NCBI RefSeq assembly: GCF_002211365.1
Contig: NZ_LOKZ01000003.1
Span: 124,001-188,000 of the forward strand
Direction of reading: 5' to 3'
DNA from: Rhizobium sp. R711
Lineage (GTDB): Bacteria; Pseudomonadota; Alphaproteobacteria; Rhizobiales; Rhizobiaceae
Length of the DNA: 64,000 nucleotides
In this document: positions 27,511-36,439 of the stretch, one piece after another
Layout of the letters: each line of letters begins with the position of its first letter
Position numbering within the stretch: position 1 is the stretch's first letter
The notes under the pieces: generated by a model
What the model was told of the DNA's origin: nothing
Seen by the model: the letters and a program-made list of their open reading frames with translations, nothing else
The model's database searches: none
Made by a program: the position numbers and the translations under genes

Positions 27511-29925
27511 ATGACGAAGAAAACGTCAGTTGCGAGCATTGCATATCCGGTTTTGCCCCTGCGCGACATCGTCGTCTTCCCGCATATGATCGTGCCGCTA
27601 TTCGTCGGCCGCGAGAAGTCGATCCGTGCGCTTGAGGAGGTCATGGGATCGGACAAGCAGATTATGCTCGTCACGCAGATCAATGCGAGCGATGACGATC
27701 CGGAGCCGTCTGCCATTCACAATGTCGGTACGGTCGCCAACGTATTGCAGCTGCTGAAGCTGCCTGATGGCACCGTCAAGGTTCTGGTCGAAGGTCGCGC
27801 ACGCGCCGAGATCGATGCTTACACCGATCGTGAGGACTTTTACGAAGCCCTTGGTCACGTTCTCGAAGAGCCGCATGACGATCCGGTCGAACTCGAAGCG
27901 CTCAGCCGCTCGGTCGTGTCTGAATTCGAGAGCTACGTAAAGCTCAACAAGAAAATCTCTCCCGAGGTCGTTGGCGCCGCCAGTCAGATCGACGACTACT
28001 CGAAGCTCGCCGACACGGTCGCTTCCCACCTGTCGATCAAGATCACCGAGAAGCAGGAGATGCTGGAGACCACCAGCGTCAAGGCACGCCTCGAAAAGGC
28101 GCTCGGCTTCATGGAAGGCGAAATCTCGGTCCTTCAGGTCGAGAAGCGCATCCGCTCGCGCGTCAAGCGCCAGATGGAAAAGACCCAGCGCGAGTACTAC
28201 CTGAACGAACAGATGAAGGCGATCCAGAAGGAGCTCGGCGACGGCGAGGAAGGCCGCGACGAGATGGCCGAACTGGAAGAGCGCATCTCCAAGACCAAGC
28301 TGTCGAAGGAAGCCCGCGAAAAGGCCGATGCCGAGCTGAAGAAGCTGCGGCAGATGAGCCCGATGTCGGCCGAGGCGACTGTTGTCCGCAACTATCTCGA
28401 CTGGCTGCTCGGCATTCCGTGGGGCAAGAAGTCGAAGATCAAGTCGGATCTCAACAACGCCGAAAAGATCCTCGAAGCCGATCACTTCGGTCTCGACAAG
28501 GTCAAGGAGCGCATCGTCGAGTACCTGGCTGTTCAGGCTCGTGCGACCAAGATCAAGGGTCCGATCCTGTGCCTCGTCGGCCCTCCGGGTGTCGGCAAGA
28601 CCTCGCTCGCCCAGTCGATCGCCAAGGCGACCGGCCGTGAGTATGTCCGTATGGCTCTCGGTGGCGTTCGCGACGAAGCTGAAATCCGCGGTCACCGCCG
28701 CACCTACATAGGCTCGATGCCCGGCAAGGTCATCCAGTCGATGAAGAAGGCGAAGAAGTCCAACCCGCTCTTCCTGCTCGATGAAATCGACAAGATGGGC
28801 CAGGATTTCCGCGGCGATCCGTCGTCGGCACTGCTCGAGGTGCTGGATCCGGCTCAGAACTCGACCTTCATGGATCACTACCTGGAAGTCGAATACGACC
28901 TGTCGGACGTGATGTTCATCACGACGGCGAACACGCTGAACATCCCTGCGCCTTTGATGGATCGCATGGAAGTCATCCGTATTGCCGGCTACACCGAAGA
29001 CGAAAAGCGCGAGATCGCCAAGCGGCACCTGCTGCCGAAGGCCATCAAGGAACATGCGCTGCAGCCGAGTGAATTCTCGGTCAGCGACGATGCCCTGATG
29101 GCGATCAGCCAGCAGTACACCCGGGAAGCCGGTGTTCGTAACTTCGAACGCGAACTGATGAAACTCGCCCGCAAGGCGGTCACCGAGATCATCAAGGGCA
29201 AGACGAAGTCGGTTCATGTGACCGCCGAAAACATCGACGACTATCTGGGCGTTCCGCGCTTCCGCCACGGCGAAGCCGAACGCGAGGATCAGGTCGGTGT
29301 CGTCACCGGTCTGGCCTGGACGGAAGTCGGCGGCGAACTGCTGACGATCGAAGGCGTCATGATGCCGGGCAAGGGTCGGATGACCGTGACCGGCAACCTG
29401 AAGGAAGTCATGAAGGAATCGATCTCGGCGGCGGCGTCTTATGTCCGCTCGCGCGCTGTCGATTTCGGTATCGAGCCGCCGCGCTTCGACAAGAGCGACA
29501 TCCACGTGCACGTGCCGGAAGGTGCTACACCGAAGGATGGTCCGTCGGCCGGTGTCGCGATGGCAACCGCGATCGTCTCGATCATGACCGGTATTCCGGT
29601 CGACAAGAACGTGGCGATGACGGGTGAAATCACCCTTCGCGGTCGCGTTCTGCCGATCGGTGGTCTGAAGGAAAAGCTGCTCGCAGCGCTTCGCGGCGGC
29701 ATCAAGAAGGTGCTGATTCCGGAAGAAAACGCCAAGGATCTGGCGGAGATTCCGGATAACGTGAAGAACAACATGGAGATCATCCCGGTGTCCCGCATGG
29801 GCGAGGTGATCAAGCATGCGCTGATCCGTAGACCGGAAGCGATCGAGTGGGATGGCACGGTGGAAACGCCGGTCATTGCAACGGTCGAAGGGCTCGACGA
29901 AACGGGTGCAACCATAGCTCACTGA
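27511..29925 (+). CDS. lon: ATP-dependent protease Lon (LonA)
   Basis: Homo-oligomeric AAA+ serine protease for misfolded and regulatory proteins. The 804-residue product has the N-terminal LAN domain (starts YPVLPLRDIVVFPHM), a coiled-coil region around 200-290, Walker A GPPGVGKT (357-364) and the protease domain with the Ser-Lys dyad S679 (KDGPSAG) and K722 (GGLKEKLLAA), the same numbering as E. coli Lon. A GGAAAGGAAA site precedes the ATG. It has its own upstream region after the clpX terminator and its own terminator. Confidence 0.98.
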   Translation: MTKKTSVASIAYPVLPLRDIVVFPHMIVPLFVGREKSIRALEEVMGSDKQIMLVTQINASDDDPEPSAIHNVGTVANVLQLLKLPDGTVKVLVEGRARAEIDAYTDREDFYEALGHVLEEPHDDPVELEALSRSVVSEFESYVKLNKKISPEVVGAASQIDDYSKLADTVASHLSIKITEKQEMLETTSVKARLEKALGFMEGEISVLQVEKRIRSRVKRQMEKTQREYYLNEQMKAIQKELGDGEEGRDEMAELEERISKTKLSKEAREKADAELKKLRQMSPMSAEATVVRNYLDWLLGIPWGKKSKIKSDLNNAEKILEADHFGLDKVKERIVEYLAVQARATKIKGPILCLVGPPGVGKTSLAQSIAKATGREYVRMALGGVRDEAEIRGHRRTYIGSMPGKVIQSMKKAKKSNPLFLLDEIDKMGQDFRGDPSSALLEVLDPAQNSTFMDHYLEVEYDLSDVMFITTANTLNIPAPLMDRMEVIRIAGYTEDEKREIAKRHLLPKAIKEHALQPSEFSVSDDALMAISQQYTREAGVRNFERELMKLARKAVTEIIKGKTKSVHVTAENIDDYLGVPRFRHGEAEREDQVGVVTGLAWTEVGGELLTIEGVMMPGKGRMTVTGNLKEVMKESISAAASYVRSRAVDFGIEPPRFDKSDIHVHVPEGATPKDGPSAGVAMATAIVSIMTGIPVDKNVAMTGEITLRGRVLPIGGLKEKLLAALRGGIKKVLIPEENAKDLAEIPDNVKNNMEIIPVSRMGEVIKHALIRRPEAIEWDGTVETPVIATVEGLDETGATIAH

Positions 29926-29967
29926 GCCTTGTTTGCCACATTCGCGCCCAATTGCTTAAAAACCCTG

Positions 29968-29998
29968 AAAAGGCTGGCGTTTTCGCCAGCCTTTTTTT
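29968..29998 (+). terminator. Rho-independent terminator after lon
   Basis: A 12-bp stem (29968-29979 with 29984-29995, including A-U pairs), four-base loop TTTT and a run of seven T residues. Confidence 0.92.
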
Positions 29999-30132
29999 GT
30001 GAAATTGGCACGCAGACTCTTGCATTTCCTTGATTTGCAGGGTCTTTGGGGTGCGGCGGGCCTGATGAACTCTATTCTGCGCCTGGCTTATAGATTTGAG
30101 TCGTTTCGAACCATTTAGAAAGGGGTGGAAAC

Positions 30133-30408
30133 ATGAACAAGAATGAACTCGTGTCCGCAGTTGCCGAAAAGGCAGGACTCTCGAAGACCGACGCTGCTTC
30201 CGCAGTTGATGCTGTTTTTGAAGTCGTCCAGGCTGAACTGAAGGGCAAGGGCGACGTTCGCCTCGCTGGTTTCGGTAGCTTCACCGTTTCCCATCGCGCT
30301 GCCACGAAGGGCCGCAACCCGTCCACCGGCGCAGAAGTCGATATTCCGGCTCGCAACGTGCCGAAGTTCACGCCCGGCAAGGGCCTGAAGGACGCCGTCA
30401 ACGGCTGA
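30133..30408 (+). CDS. hupB: DNA-binding protein HU
   Basis: A 91-residue histone-like protein that bends and compacts DNA. It begins MNKNELVSAVAEKAGLSKTD, and the beta arm contains the RNPSTGAEVDIPARNVPKFTPGK segment typical of HU. AAGGGG precedes the ATG. It is located downstream of lon, as in other Proteobacteria, but separated by a strong terminator and ends in its own terminator. Confidence 0.97.
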   Translation: MNKNELVSAVAEKAGLSKTDAASAVDAVFEVVQAELKGKGDVRLAGFGSFTVSHRAATKGRNPSTGAEVDIPARNVPKFTPGKGLKDAVNG

Positions 30409-30457
30409 TATGAATTTGCTTGGCGGCCGGGCAACGAGGCCGGCGGTGCAAGTTTCG

Positions 30458-30487
30458 AAGGGTTCGGCCATGGCCGAACCCTTTTTG
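30458..30487 (+). terminator. Rho-independent terminator after hupB
   Basis: A 26-base perfect palindrome (30458-30483) centred on GGCCATGGCC, followed by a run of T residues. Because it is symmetric it could also act on minus-strand transcripts. Confidence 0.88.
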
Positions 30488-30532
30488 CATTTCGCGGACT
30501 TGTCGGCACGCGAGGTATGTCTTACGAAATGG

Positions 30533-30677
30533 TTGTTCTCAGGGCGGGGTGAAAGTCCCCACCGGCGGTAAGAGTCTCGGCTCAAGCCCGCGAGCGCCTT
30601 TTGGCCGGTGCCGAAAGGGTCAGCAGATCCGGTGCAATTCCGGAGCCGACGGTTACAGTCCGGATGAAAGAGAATGA
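30533..30677 (+). promoter_or_regulatory. FMN riboswitch (RFN element)
   Basis: Closing stem TTCTC (30536-30540) with GAGAA (30670-30674). Conserved blocks are in the right order: AGGGCGGGGTGAAAGTCCCC, ACCGGCGGTAA, GCCGGTGCCGAAAGGGTCAGCAG region, GATCCGGTGCAATTCCGGAGCCGACGG region (given here in parts) and AGTCCGGATGAAAGAGAA. It lies 84 bases before the ribN start and should lower expression of the transporter when FMN is abundant. Whether it acts on transcription or translation is not clear. Confidence 0.96.
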
Positions 30678-30760
30678 GCGGTGCGGGCGAGGGCGGAATC
30701 CGTCCTGGCTGCGGTTCGCGCTCATGCGTCCTGATTTGTGTTGGTTTCGGAAAGAAAGAC

Positions 30761-31660
30761 ATGAATCAGACTTCCCCTACATTTTCTGCCCCGCGCGCTA
30801 TGGTCGGTGCTGCGTGGATGATCGCTGCGGGCATCGCCTTCTCGATTCTCAATGTCGTCACGCAATGGCTGACGATGACGCTCGCTTTTCCCTCCGCTTC
30901 GGCAGCCTTCTGGCAATATGCTTTTGCTCTGCTCTTCTCGCTGCCCTTTCTTCGGCGCGTCGGCCTTGGAGCCATGAGGACGCGCTATGCCTGGCGTCAC
31001 ATCGTGCGTGTCGCCTTGGCCGCATTTGGCGTGACGACCTGGGTCGCTGGGCTGGCGTCCGTGCCGATCTGGCAGGCAATCGCTCTGGTTATGACGTCTC
31101 CGTTCTTCATCATCATGGGTGCCCGCATCTTCCTTGGGGAATATATCGGCGCCGCGCGATGGGCGGCGAGCGCCACCGGCTTCCTGGGAGCGGTGATCAT
31201 TCTGCAGCCCTGGTCGGATAGCTTCAGTTGGGCCGCGCTGTTGCCGATCCTCTCGGCCCTTCTCTGGGGCGCCTCATCGTTAATCACCAAGAGCCTTACT
31301 GGCGTCGAGCGACCGGAGACCATCACCGTCTGGTTGCTCGCCCTCCTGACACCCATCAACGGTGGACTGGCGGTGGCGGCGGGCTTCAGCATCCCATCCG
31401 GTATGACGCTCGTGCTTTTTGTTGCGGCGGGCCTCCTGACCGTGATGGCGCAGTATTTCTTGACACTCGCCTATTCGACGGCCGATGCCGCCTACATCCA
31501 GCCCTTCGACGATCTCAAGCTGCCGCTCAATGTTGTCGCCGGCTGGTTGGTCTTTGGCTATGCCCCAACAGGTTATCTCTGGTTGGGAGCGATACTGATC
31601 CTTGGAGCGTCGCTATTCATCATGAGGAATGAAATGAAGAAGGAACGCGGAGCCGCCTAG
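30761..31660 (+). CDS. ribN: Riboflavin transporter, EamA/DMT family (RibN type)
   Basis: A 299-residue membrane protein with about ten hydrophobic segments and two EamA repeats (first ending near IFLGEYIGAARW, second near WLVFGYAPTGYLW). General EamA proteins have many substrates, but the FMN riboswitch directly upstream is the defining context of RibN, an importer of riboflavin. The reading frame extends into the riboswitch; the start at 30761 is chosen because AAAGAAAGA precedes it and the protein then begins before the first membrane segment. No other riboflavin gene is nearby, so this is a stand-alone uptake unit. Confidence 0.88.
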   Translation: MNQTSPTFSAPRAMVGAAWMIAAGIAFSILNVVTQWLTMTLAFPSASAAFWQYAFALLFSLPFLRRVGLGAMRTRYAWRHIVRVALAAFGVTTWVAGLASVPIWQAIALVMTSPFFIIMGARIFLGEYIGAARWAASATGFLGAVIILQPWSDSFSWAALLPILSALLWGASSLITKSLTGVERPETITVWLLALLTPINGGLAVAAGFSIPSGMTLVLFVAAGLLTVMAQYFLTLAYSTADAAYIQPFDDLKLPLNVVAGWLVFGYAPTGYLWLGAILILGASLFIMRNEMKKERGAA

Positions 31661-31677
31661 CCTCATCCGATTCGCCA

Positions 31678-31695
31678 TTGTCATTCCGCTGTCAT
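31678..31695 (+). promoter_or_regulatory. Pho box (PhoB-binding site)
   Basis: TTGTCATTCCGCTGTCAT: two direct seven-base repeats (TTGTCAT and CTGTCAT) separated by four bases, 46 bases before the start of the phytase-like gene. It matches the Pho box pattern with one difference. Confidence 0.75.
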
Positions 31696-31740
31696 GCCCG
31701 TCCCGCAAAACGCCCTCTGTATGAACTCATGGGGGATTTC

Positions 31741-33939
31741 ATGATAGCTTTTTCTCGTAAGACAGCGATTGTTGCAGCACTTCTGACGACGGTCGCGTTT
31801 CCGGCCGCCGCTGAGGCCGTTTTCAACCGCATCGCAACCTTTCCGGTGGCATCCAACCTGCCCGAGGGGAAAGACAAGCTTTCGACCACTTCGGCGGAAA
31901 TCATCGCGGCCACCGACGACGGCATGACGCTGATCTATAGCGACAGTCCGCTCGGTGCGATCGGTTTTGTCGATATCTCAGACGCCAAGGCGCCGAAGGC
32001 CGGTGGGGCGCTGATGATGGATGGCGAGCCAACTTCCGTGACCTCGGCCGCAGGCAAGGCGCTGGTTGCCGTCAACACGTCGGAGAGCAAGGCGAAGCCG
32101 TCCGGGCGCCTCGCGATCGTCGACATTGCCACCAAGAAGATCGAGAACACCTGTGATCTCGGTGGCCAGCCGGATTCCATCGCGCTCAACAAGGACATGA
32201 CCCTCGGCGCGATCGCGATCGAGAACGAGCGCGACGAAGACGTCAACGATGGCAAGATCCCGCAGATGCCGGCAGGTGATCTCGCGCTGTTCCAGGTCAA
32301 GAACGGAACGGTCGATTGCGGCTCGATCAAACACGTCACGCTGACCGGCCTCGCAGGCATTGGACCCGAAGATCCGGAGCCCGAATTCGTCTCGTTCAAT
32401 GATCAGAACGAGATCGCCCTGACCCTGCAGGAAAACAACGAGATCGTCATAATCGACGCAGCGACCGCAGCGGTGAAGGCACACTTCTCGGCCGGCAGCG
32501 TCGATCTGACCGGCATCGACACGAAGCGCGACGGCGCGCTGAAGTTCACCGGTGAACTCAAGGGCGTCTTGCGTGAGCCCGACGCCGTTAAGTGGCTGGA
32601 CGATAATCGCTTGGTCGTTGCCAACGAAGGCGATTATCAAGGCGGTTCACGCGGTTTCACGATTTTCGAAAAGACCGGCAATGTCCTCTATGAATCCGGT
32701 GCCTCCTTCGAGCGCGCCGTCGCCAATATCGGTCACTACCCGGACAAGCGCTCTTCCGCCAAGGGTGTCGAGCCGGAAGGCCTGGAGGTCGCGACCTTCG
32801 GCGGCCAGAAATATATTTTCCTGCTTTCGGAGCGCGCTTCGGTCGTCGGTGTCTACAAGGATACCGGTGCAGAACCGCAACTCGTCCAGATCCTGCCGTC
32901 CGGTGTCTCGCCTGAGGGAGGCGTGGCGGTACCGTCACGCAATCTGCTCGCCACTGCCAACGAAGTCGATCTTGGCAAGGATGGCGGCCCGCGGTCCCAC
33001 GTAATGATCTATGAACTTGGTGAAGGCGAGATGGCCTATCCGCAGATCGTTGCGGCCGAAAAGGACGGCAATCCGGTCGGCTTTGCGGCACTCTCCGGTC
33101 TTGCCGCGGTTCCGGAAAAGCCGGGCCGGCTGTTTGCCGTCAGCGACAGCGTTCTCGGCATGCAGCCGACGATCTACACCATTGACGCAACCAAGAAACC
33201 GGCCGTCATCACAGAGACGCTGACAGTGAAACGCGAGGGGCAGCAGGCACAGAAGCTCGACATCGAGGGTGTGGCTGTCGATGAGAAGGGCTGGTTCTGG
33301 CTGGCGTCGGAAGGCAACAGCGAGAAGCTCGTGCCGCACGCTCTCTATCACGTCAACCCGAAGGGCGAGATCAAGGAAGAGATTGCGCTTCCGAAGGAGC
33401 TCTTGGTGAACGAAATCCGCTATGGCTTCGAAGGCGTGACGATCGTCGGCTCAGGCGACGATGCGACGCTTTGGATGGCGGTCCAGCGTGAGTGGAAGGA
33501 TGATGAAAAGGGCATTGTCAAACTCGTCTCCTACAATCCGAAGAACAAGGAGTGGGGCGCCGTCCGCTATCCGCTCGACAAGTCCGAAGCGGGCTGGGTC
33601 GGTCTTTCCGAAATTTCCACTCATGGCGATAGCGTCTACATCATCGAACGCGACAACCTCGTCGGCGACGCAGCGAGGCTGAAGAAGCTCTACAAGGTTG
33701 CGGTATCGGAGCTGAAGCCCGCGAAGCTCGGCAGCGAACTGCCGGTCGTCAAGAAGGTTGAAGCCCACGACTTCCTTCCAGAGCTGAAGACCGCCACCAA
33801 CGGCTATGTCCTCGACAAGCTCGAAGGTTTCGCCTTCGACGGTTCCGGTAAGGCCTATGCCGTCACGGACAATGATGGCGTGGATGATTCCTCGGGCGAA
33901 ACTCTGTTCTTCCAGGTCAATCTCGTCGGCACGAACTGA
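31741..33939 (+). CDS. Secreted esterase-like phytase-family protein
   Basis: A 732-residue exported protein with a signal peptide (MIAFSRKTAIVAALLTTVAFPAAAEA). Two beta-propeller-like halves follow. The N-terminal half (to about 380) resembles YVTN/choice-of-anchor beta-propeller repeats. The C-terminal half (about 420-730) matches the esterase-like phytase domain, with VSPEGG, LSGLA, LDIEGVAVDEKGWFW-type, RYGFEGV and KLEGFAFDGSGKAYAVTDNDG segments rich in glutamate and aspartate for calcium binding. Likely role: periplasmic release of phosphate from organic phosphate. The Pho box upstream supports phosphate-starvation control. GGGGGAT precedes the chosen ATG. Confidence 0.82.
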   Translation: MIAFSRKTAIVAALLTTVAFPAAAEAVFNRIATFPVASNLPEGKDKLSTTSAEIIAATDDGMTLIYSDSPLGAIGFVDISDAKAPKAGGALMMDGEPTSVTSAAGKALVAVNTSESKAKPSGRLAIVDIATKKIENTCDLGGQPDSIALNKDMTLGAIAIENERDEDVNDGKIPQMPAGDLALFQVKNGTVDCGSIKHVTLTGLAGIGPEDPEPEFVSFNDQNEIALTLQENNEIVIIDAATAAVKAHFSAGSVDLTGIDTKRDGALKFTGELKGVLREPDAVKWLDDNRLVVANEGDYQGGSRGFTIFEKTGNVLYESGASFERAVANIGHYPDKRSSAKGVEPEGLEVATFGGQKYIFLLSERASVVGVYKDTGAEPQLVQILPSGVSPEGGVAVPSRNLLATANEVDLGKDGGPRSHVMIYELGEGEMAYPQIVAAEKDGNPVGFAALSGLAAVPEKPGRLFAVSDSVLGMQPTIYTIDATKKPAVITETLTVKREGQQAQKLDIEGVAVDEKGWFWLASEGNSEKLVPHALYHVNPKGEIKEEIALPKELLVNEIRYGFEGVTIVGSGDDATLWMAVQREWKDDEKGIVKLVSYNPKNKEWGAVRYPLDKSEAGWVGLSEISTHGDSVYIIERDNLVGDAARLKKLYKVAVSELKPAKLGSELPVVKKVEAHDFLPELKTATNGYVLDKLEGFAFDGSGKAYAVTDNDGVDDSSGETLFFQVNLVGTN

Positions 33940-33964
33940 GGTTCGCTGAGCCATGAAACAGAAT

Positions 33965-33990
33965 GGCCGGGTCTATGCCCGGCCTTTTTT
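33965..33990 (+). terminator. Rho-independent terminator after phytase-like gene
   Basis: GGCCGGG (33965-33971) pairs with CCCGGCC (33978-33984), six-base loop, then six T residues. Confidence 0.88.
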
Positions 33991-34001
33991 GTTATTGCCT
34001 A

Positions 34002-34988
34002 CTACCAGCGCTGGTGGACATAAGGAGCGACCAATCGTTCGTAGATGTCGCGTGTGGCGTCCATTACGTCGTGTGAGAGCGGCGCGAGACTTGCAGCTGC
34101 CGCGTTTGCACGCGCTTGCTCGGCGTTGCGTGCGCCGGGAATGACAACAGTGACGGCATCGCTCATCAGGATCCAGCGGAGCGCGAAGGCCGCCATCGTC
34201 GCACCCGATGGCACGAGCTTGCGCACTTCGTCCACAGCCTGCAGGCCGACCTCGAAGGGAACGCCTGCGAACGTCTCGCCAACATCGAAGGCCTCGCCGT
34301 GGCGATTGAAATTGCGGTGGTCATCGTTTGCGAATTTGGTCTCGCGGGTGATCTTGCCGGACAACAAGCCGCTGGCGAGCGGCACGCGGGCGATGACGGC
34401 GATATTTTTCCGGCGTGCCTCCTGGAAAAACAGGTGGTCGGGTCTCTGACGGAAGATGTTGTAGATGATCTGGATGCTGACAACACCAGGATACTCGATC
34501 GCCTTCAGCGCTTCCTCGACCTTCTCCACGCTCACGCCGTAACCCCTGATCTTACCGGCCTTCTGCAACTCGTTCAGACCGTCGAAGACCTCCGGGCGAT
34601 AAAGCACCTCGGTCGGAGGGCAGTGCAGTTGCACGAGATCGAGGCTGTCGACTCGCAGGTTTTTCAGACTGCGATCGATGAAGCCCTCAAGGTTGGCCTT
34701 GGTGTAGCCATCGACGACATGCGGGTTGAGCCGGCGACCTGCCTTCGTCGCAACCATCGGCCGTTCGCCGCCGCGGCTCTCTAGAACGTCGGCAATGATC
34801 TTTTCCGACCGGCCGTCGCCATAGACATCGGCGGTATCGATGAAGGTCATGCCGGCGTCGAGCGCCGCGTTCAGCGCGTCGCGCCCGTTGGCTTCGCTGA
34901 CATCGCCCCAGGCGCCGCCGATCTGCCATGCGCCGAAGCCGATATTCGTGACGGTGTGGGGCAGGTGGCCGAAAGAATGCTGTTTCAT
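34002..34988 (-). CDS. Aldo/keto reductase
   Basis: A 328-residue NADPH-dependent TIM-barrel oxidoreductase. The catalytic tetrad is visible: D51 and Y56 (IDTADVYGDG), K82 (ATKAG) and H122 (VQLHCPP). The substrate is unknown. GGAGG lies six bases before the ATG at 34988. It is divergent from the cupin gene across 312 bases. Confidence 0.92.
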   Translation of the reverse strand: MKQHSFGHLPHTVTNIGFGAWQIGGAWGDVSEANGRDALNAALDAGMTFIDTADVYGDGRSEKIIADVLESRGGERPMVATKAGRRLNPHVVDGYTKANLEGFIDRSLKNLRVDSLDLVQLHCPPTEVLYRPEVFDGLNELQKAGKIRGYGVSVEKVEEALKAIEYPGVVSIQIIYNIFRQRPDHLFFQEARRKNIAVIARVPLASGLLSGKITRETKFANDDHRNFNRHGEAFDVGETFAGVPFEVGLQAVDEVRKLVPSGATMAAFALRWILMSDAVTVVIPGARNAEQARANAAAASLAPLSHDVMDATRDIYERLVAPYVHQRW

Positions 34989-35300
34989 GGAAATCCTCCG
35001 CGTGATGAAATGCCTCGCCCTAGCAGTCGCTCAGGCGAGGAGCAAGCGCCTGTAGCGGAGATAGGGCGGCATCGCCGGAGCGTCGCCATTTCTTCCAGGG
35101 TGGCTTGAAAGGCGTGATTGGGCGCGATCTGCCGCCTCTCGCGGTTGTCGATGGATACGTTTCGGTCTCCGATTGGTGACAAGAGTCGGTGGCCAGAACC
35201 AGATGGGCCTGCGATCGAGCTACGCGCCGCTTGGACAATGAAGTCGCTTGGCTTACGGTCGCCTCTTAGACCGATCGTCAGGCACGAAAAGGAAACGTCG
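34989..35300. other. Divergent intergenic region, no recognised gene
   Basis: 312 bases between the aldo/keto reductase and the cupin gene. Open frames run through it on both strands but none resembles a known protein, and I cannot place a convincing promoter. Confidence 0.35.
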
Positions 35301-35702
35301 ATGGAGATCAAACCTTGCGGATCGCGGCCCTCTATGAAGGCCCCGGCAGAATATTTCACAGGGTCGGTCCGCCAGGACCCATTGATGGATGCGCCAACCC
35401 CGGCACGGGTGAGGGTGGTCAGCGTCACGTTCGAGCCAGGCGCCCGAACCGCCTGGCATACGCATCCGTTGGGGCAGACTCTCGTTGTGACGGCCGGAAA
35501 AGGTCTGACACAGAGCAAAGGCGGTCCCCTTCGTGAGATTCGCGCCGGCGACACGGTTTGGTTCGCGCCCGGTGAAAAACACTGGCATGGCGCCGCCCCC
35601 GATACCGCAATGACCCACATTGCGATCCACGAAGCGCTGGACGGCAGCGCCGCTGACTGGATGGAACACGTCAGCGACGAGCAATATGCAGGAAAGGCCT
35701 GA
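35301..35702 (+). CDS. Cupin protein, hydroxynitrile-lyase/carboxymuconolactone-type
   Basis: A 133-residue single-domain cupin. The metal site is complete: H53, H55 and Q59 in WHTHPLGQT, and H94 in EKHWHG, with GARTAW and the C-terminal [10 protein letters not shown]. As I recall it, this is the pattern and even the numbering of manganese cupins such as the (R)-selective hydroxynitrile lyase from Granulicella; many relatives are annotated as cupin or tetracenomycin-like proteins. The natural reaction is unknown. The start at 35301 follows AAGGAAA; the longer frame has no support. Its neighbour is a divergent aldo/keto reductase. Confidence 0.82.
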   Translation: MEIKPCGSRPSMKAPAEYFTGSVRQDPLMDAPTPARVRVVSVTFEPGARTAWHTHPLGQTLVVTAGKGLTQSKGGPLREIRAGDTVWFAPGEKHWHGAAPDTAMTHIAIHEALDGSAADWMEHVSDEQYAGKA

Positions 35703-35708
35703 CGCGGT

Positions 35709-36314
35709 TCACAGGCGCTTCAGGCAGTAGGAAAAGTGCGCATGCGATTCGACCGTCAGGAATTCGAATTGCCAGCCGTAGTCCTTGCAGAACTTGGTGA
35801 CCGCTTCGACGACGCCGTAGACGATCGGCTTGACCGTGTTACCGGTGCAGAAATCGTGCCCGGCGATTCGTCCCGTCCGCTTGACCTTCTTCTCGCAAAG
35901 CAGCAGTTCCTGCCAGGTGAGCTCGAAGGAATGATCGGTATCGATGTAAGCCCAGTCGAGAAAGTCATCTTCGAATTCGGCGAGCTTTTCGAGCGATGTG
36001 CCCTGCATCAGGTGCAACTGCCCACTCTCGATCCGGTCCTTGAACTGATTGTGAATTTGATCGAGCCCCGAACTATAGCGGTCCATGGTCCAGGGATCGA
36101 TCAGGTAGAGCTGCGCCGGTCGGTTCTTTTCAAGGATCTCCGCCGTGTATTCCCCAAAGGCAGCTCCTGCTTCGACACCGATGCCGCCGTTTGGGATACG
36201 ATAGAGCAACTCGCCGCGATCCGGCAGCAATCTGGCGTTCTCCATGTGATGGGCGGCAAGCTGGGTCCTCGGCATGCTCGCTCTTTGTGCCTGCCGTTCC
36301 TCGCGTGTTTTCAT
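35709..36314 (-). CDS. Class I SAM-dependent methyltransferase (Methyltransf_24-like)
   Basis: A 201-residue protein with GIGVEAGAAFGEYTAEI as SAM-binding motif I, LYLIDPW as motif II and FLDWAYIDTDHSFELTWQEL as the DxDHxY-type motif III of the small-molecule/sugar O-methyltransferase group. No signal peptide. The substrate is unknown. It lies in the 3' to 3' position against the cupin gene (six bases apart), with the degenerate GGDEF gene upstream on the same strand. Confidence 0.82.
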   Translation of the reverse strand: MKTREERQAQRASMPRTQLAAHHMENARLLPDRGELLYRIPNGGIGVEAGAAFGEYTAEILEKNRPAQLYLIDPWTMDRYSSGLDQIHNQFKDRIESGQLHLMQGTSLEKLAEFEDDFLDWAYIDTDHSFELTWQELLLCEKKVKRTGRIAGHDFCTGNTVKPIVYGVVEAVTKFCKDYGWQFEFLTVESHAHFSYCLKRL

Positions 36315-36439
36315 GATGATGTCTCGGATGATGCTTCAGTGACTGGACCGTGCGGCCCGCGAGAACCATCTTATAGCCAGCGCGATGCAATGTTGGCTAG
36401 GCTTCTTCCGGAGTAAAGCCAAACCGCTGCGATCTGACT

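Noticed and set aside
27598..29922. A 774-codon open frame on the minus strand opposite lon
   Set aside because: It mirrors the codon structure of lon, has no recognisable product and no ribosome binding site; high G+C coding DNA often opens the antisense frame.
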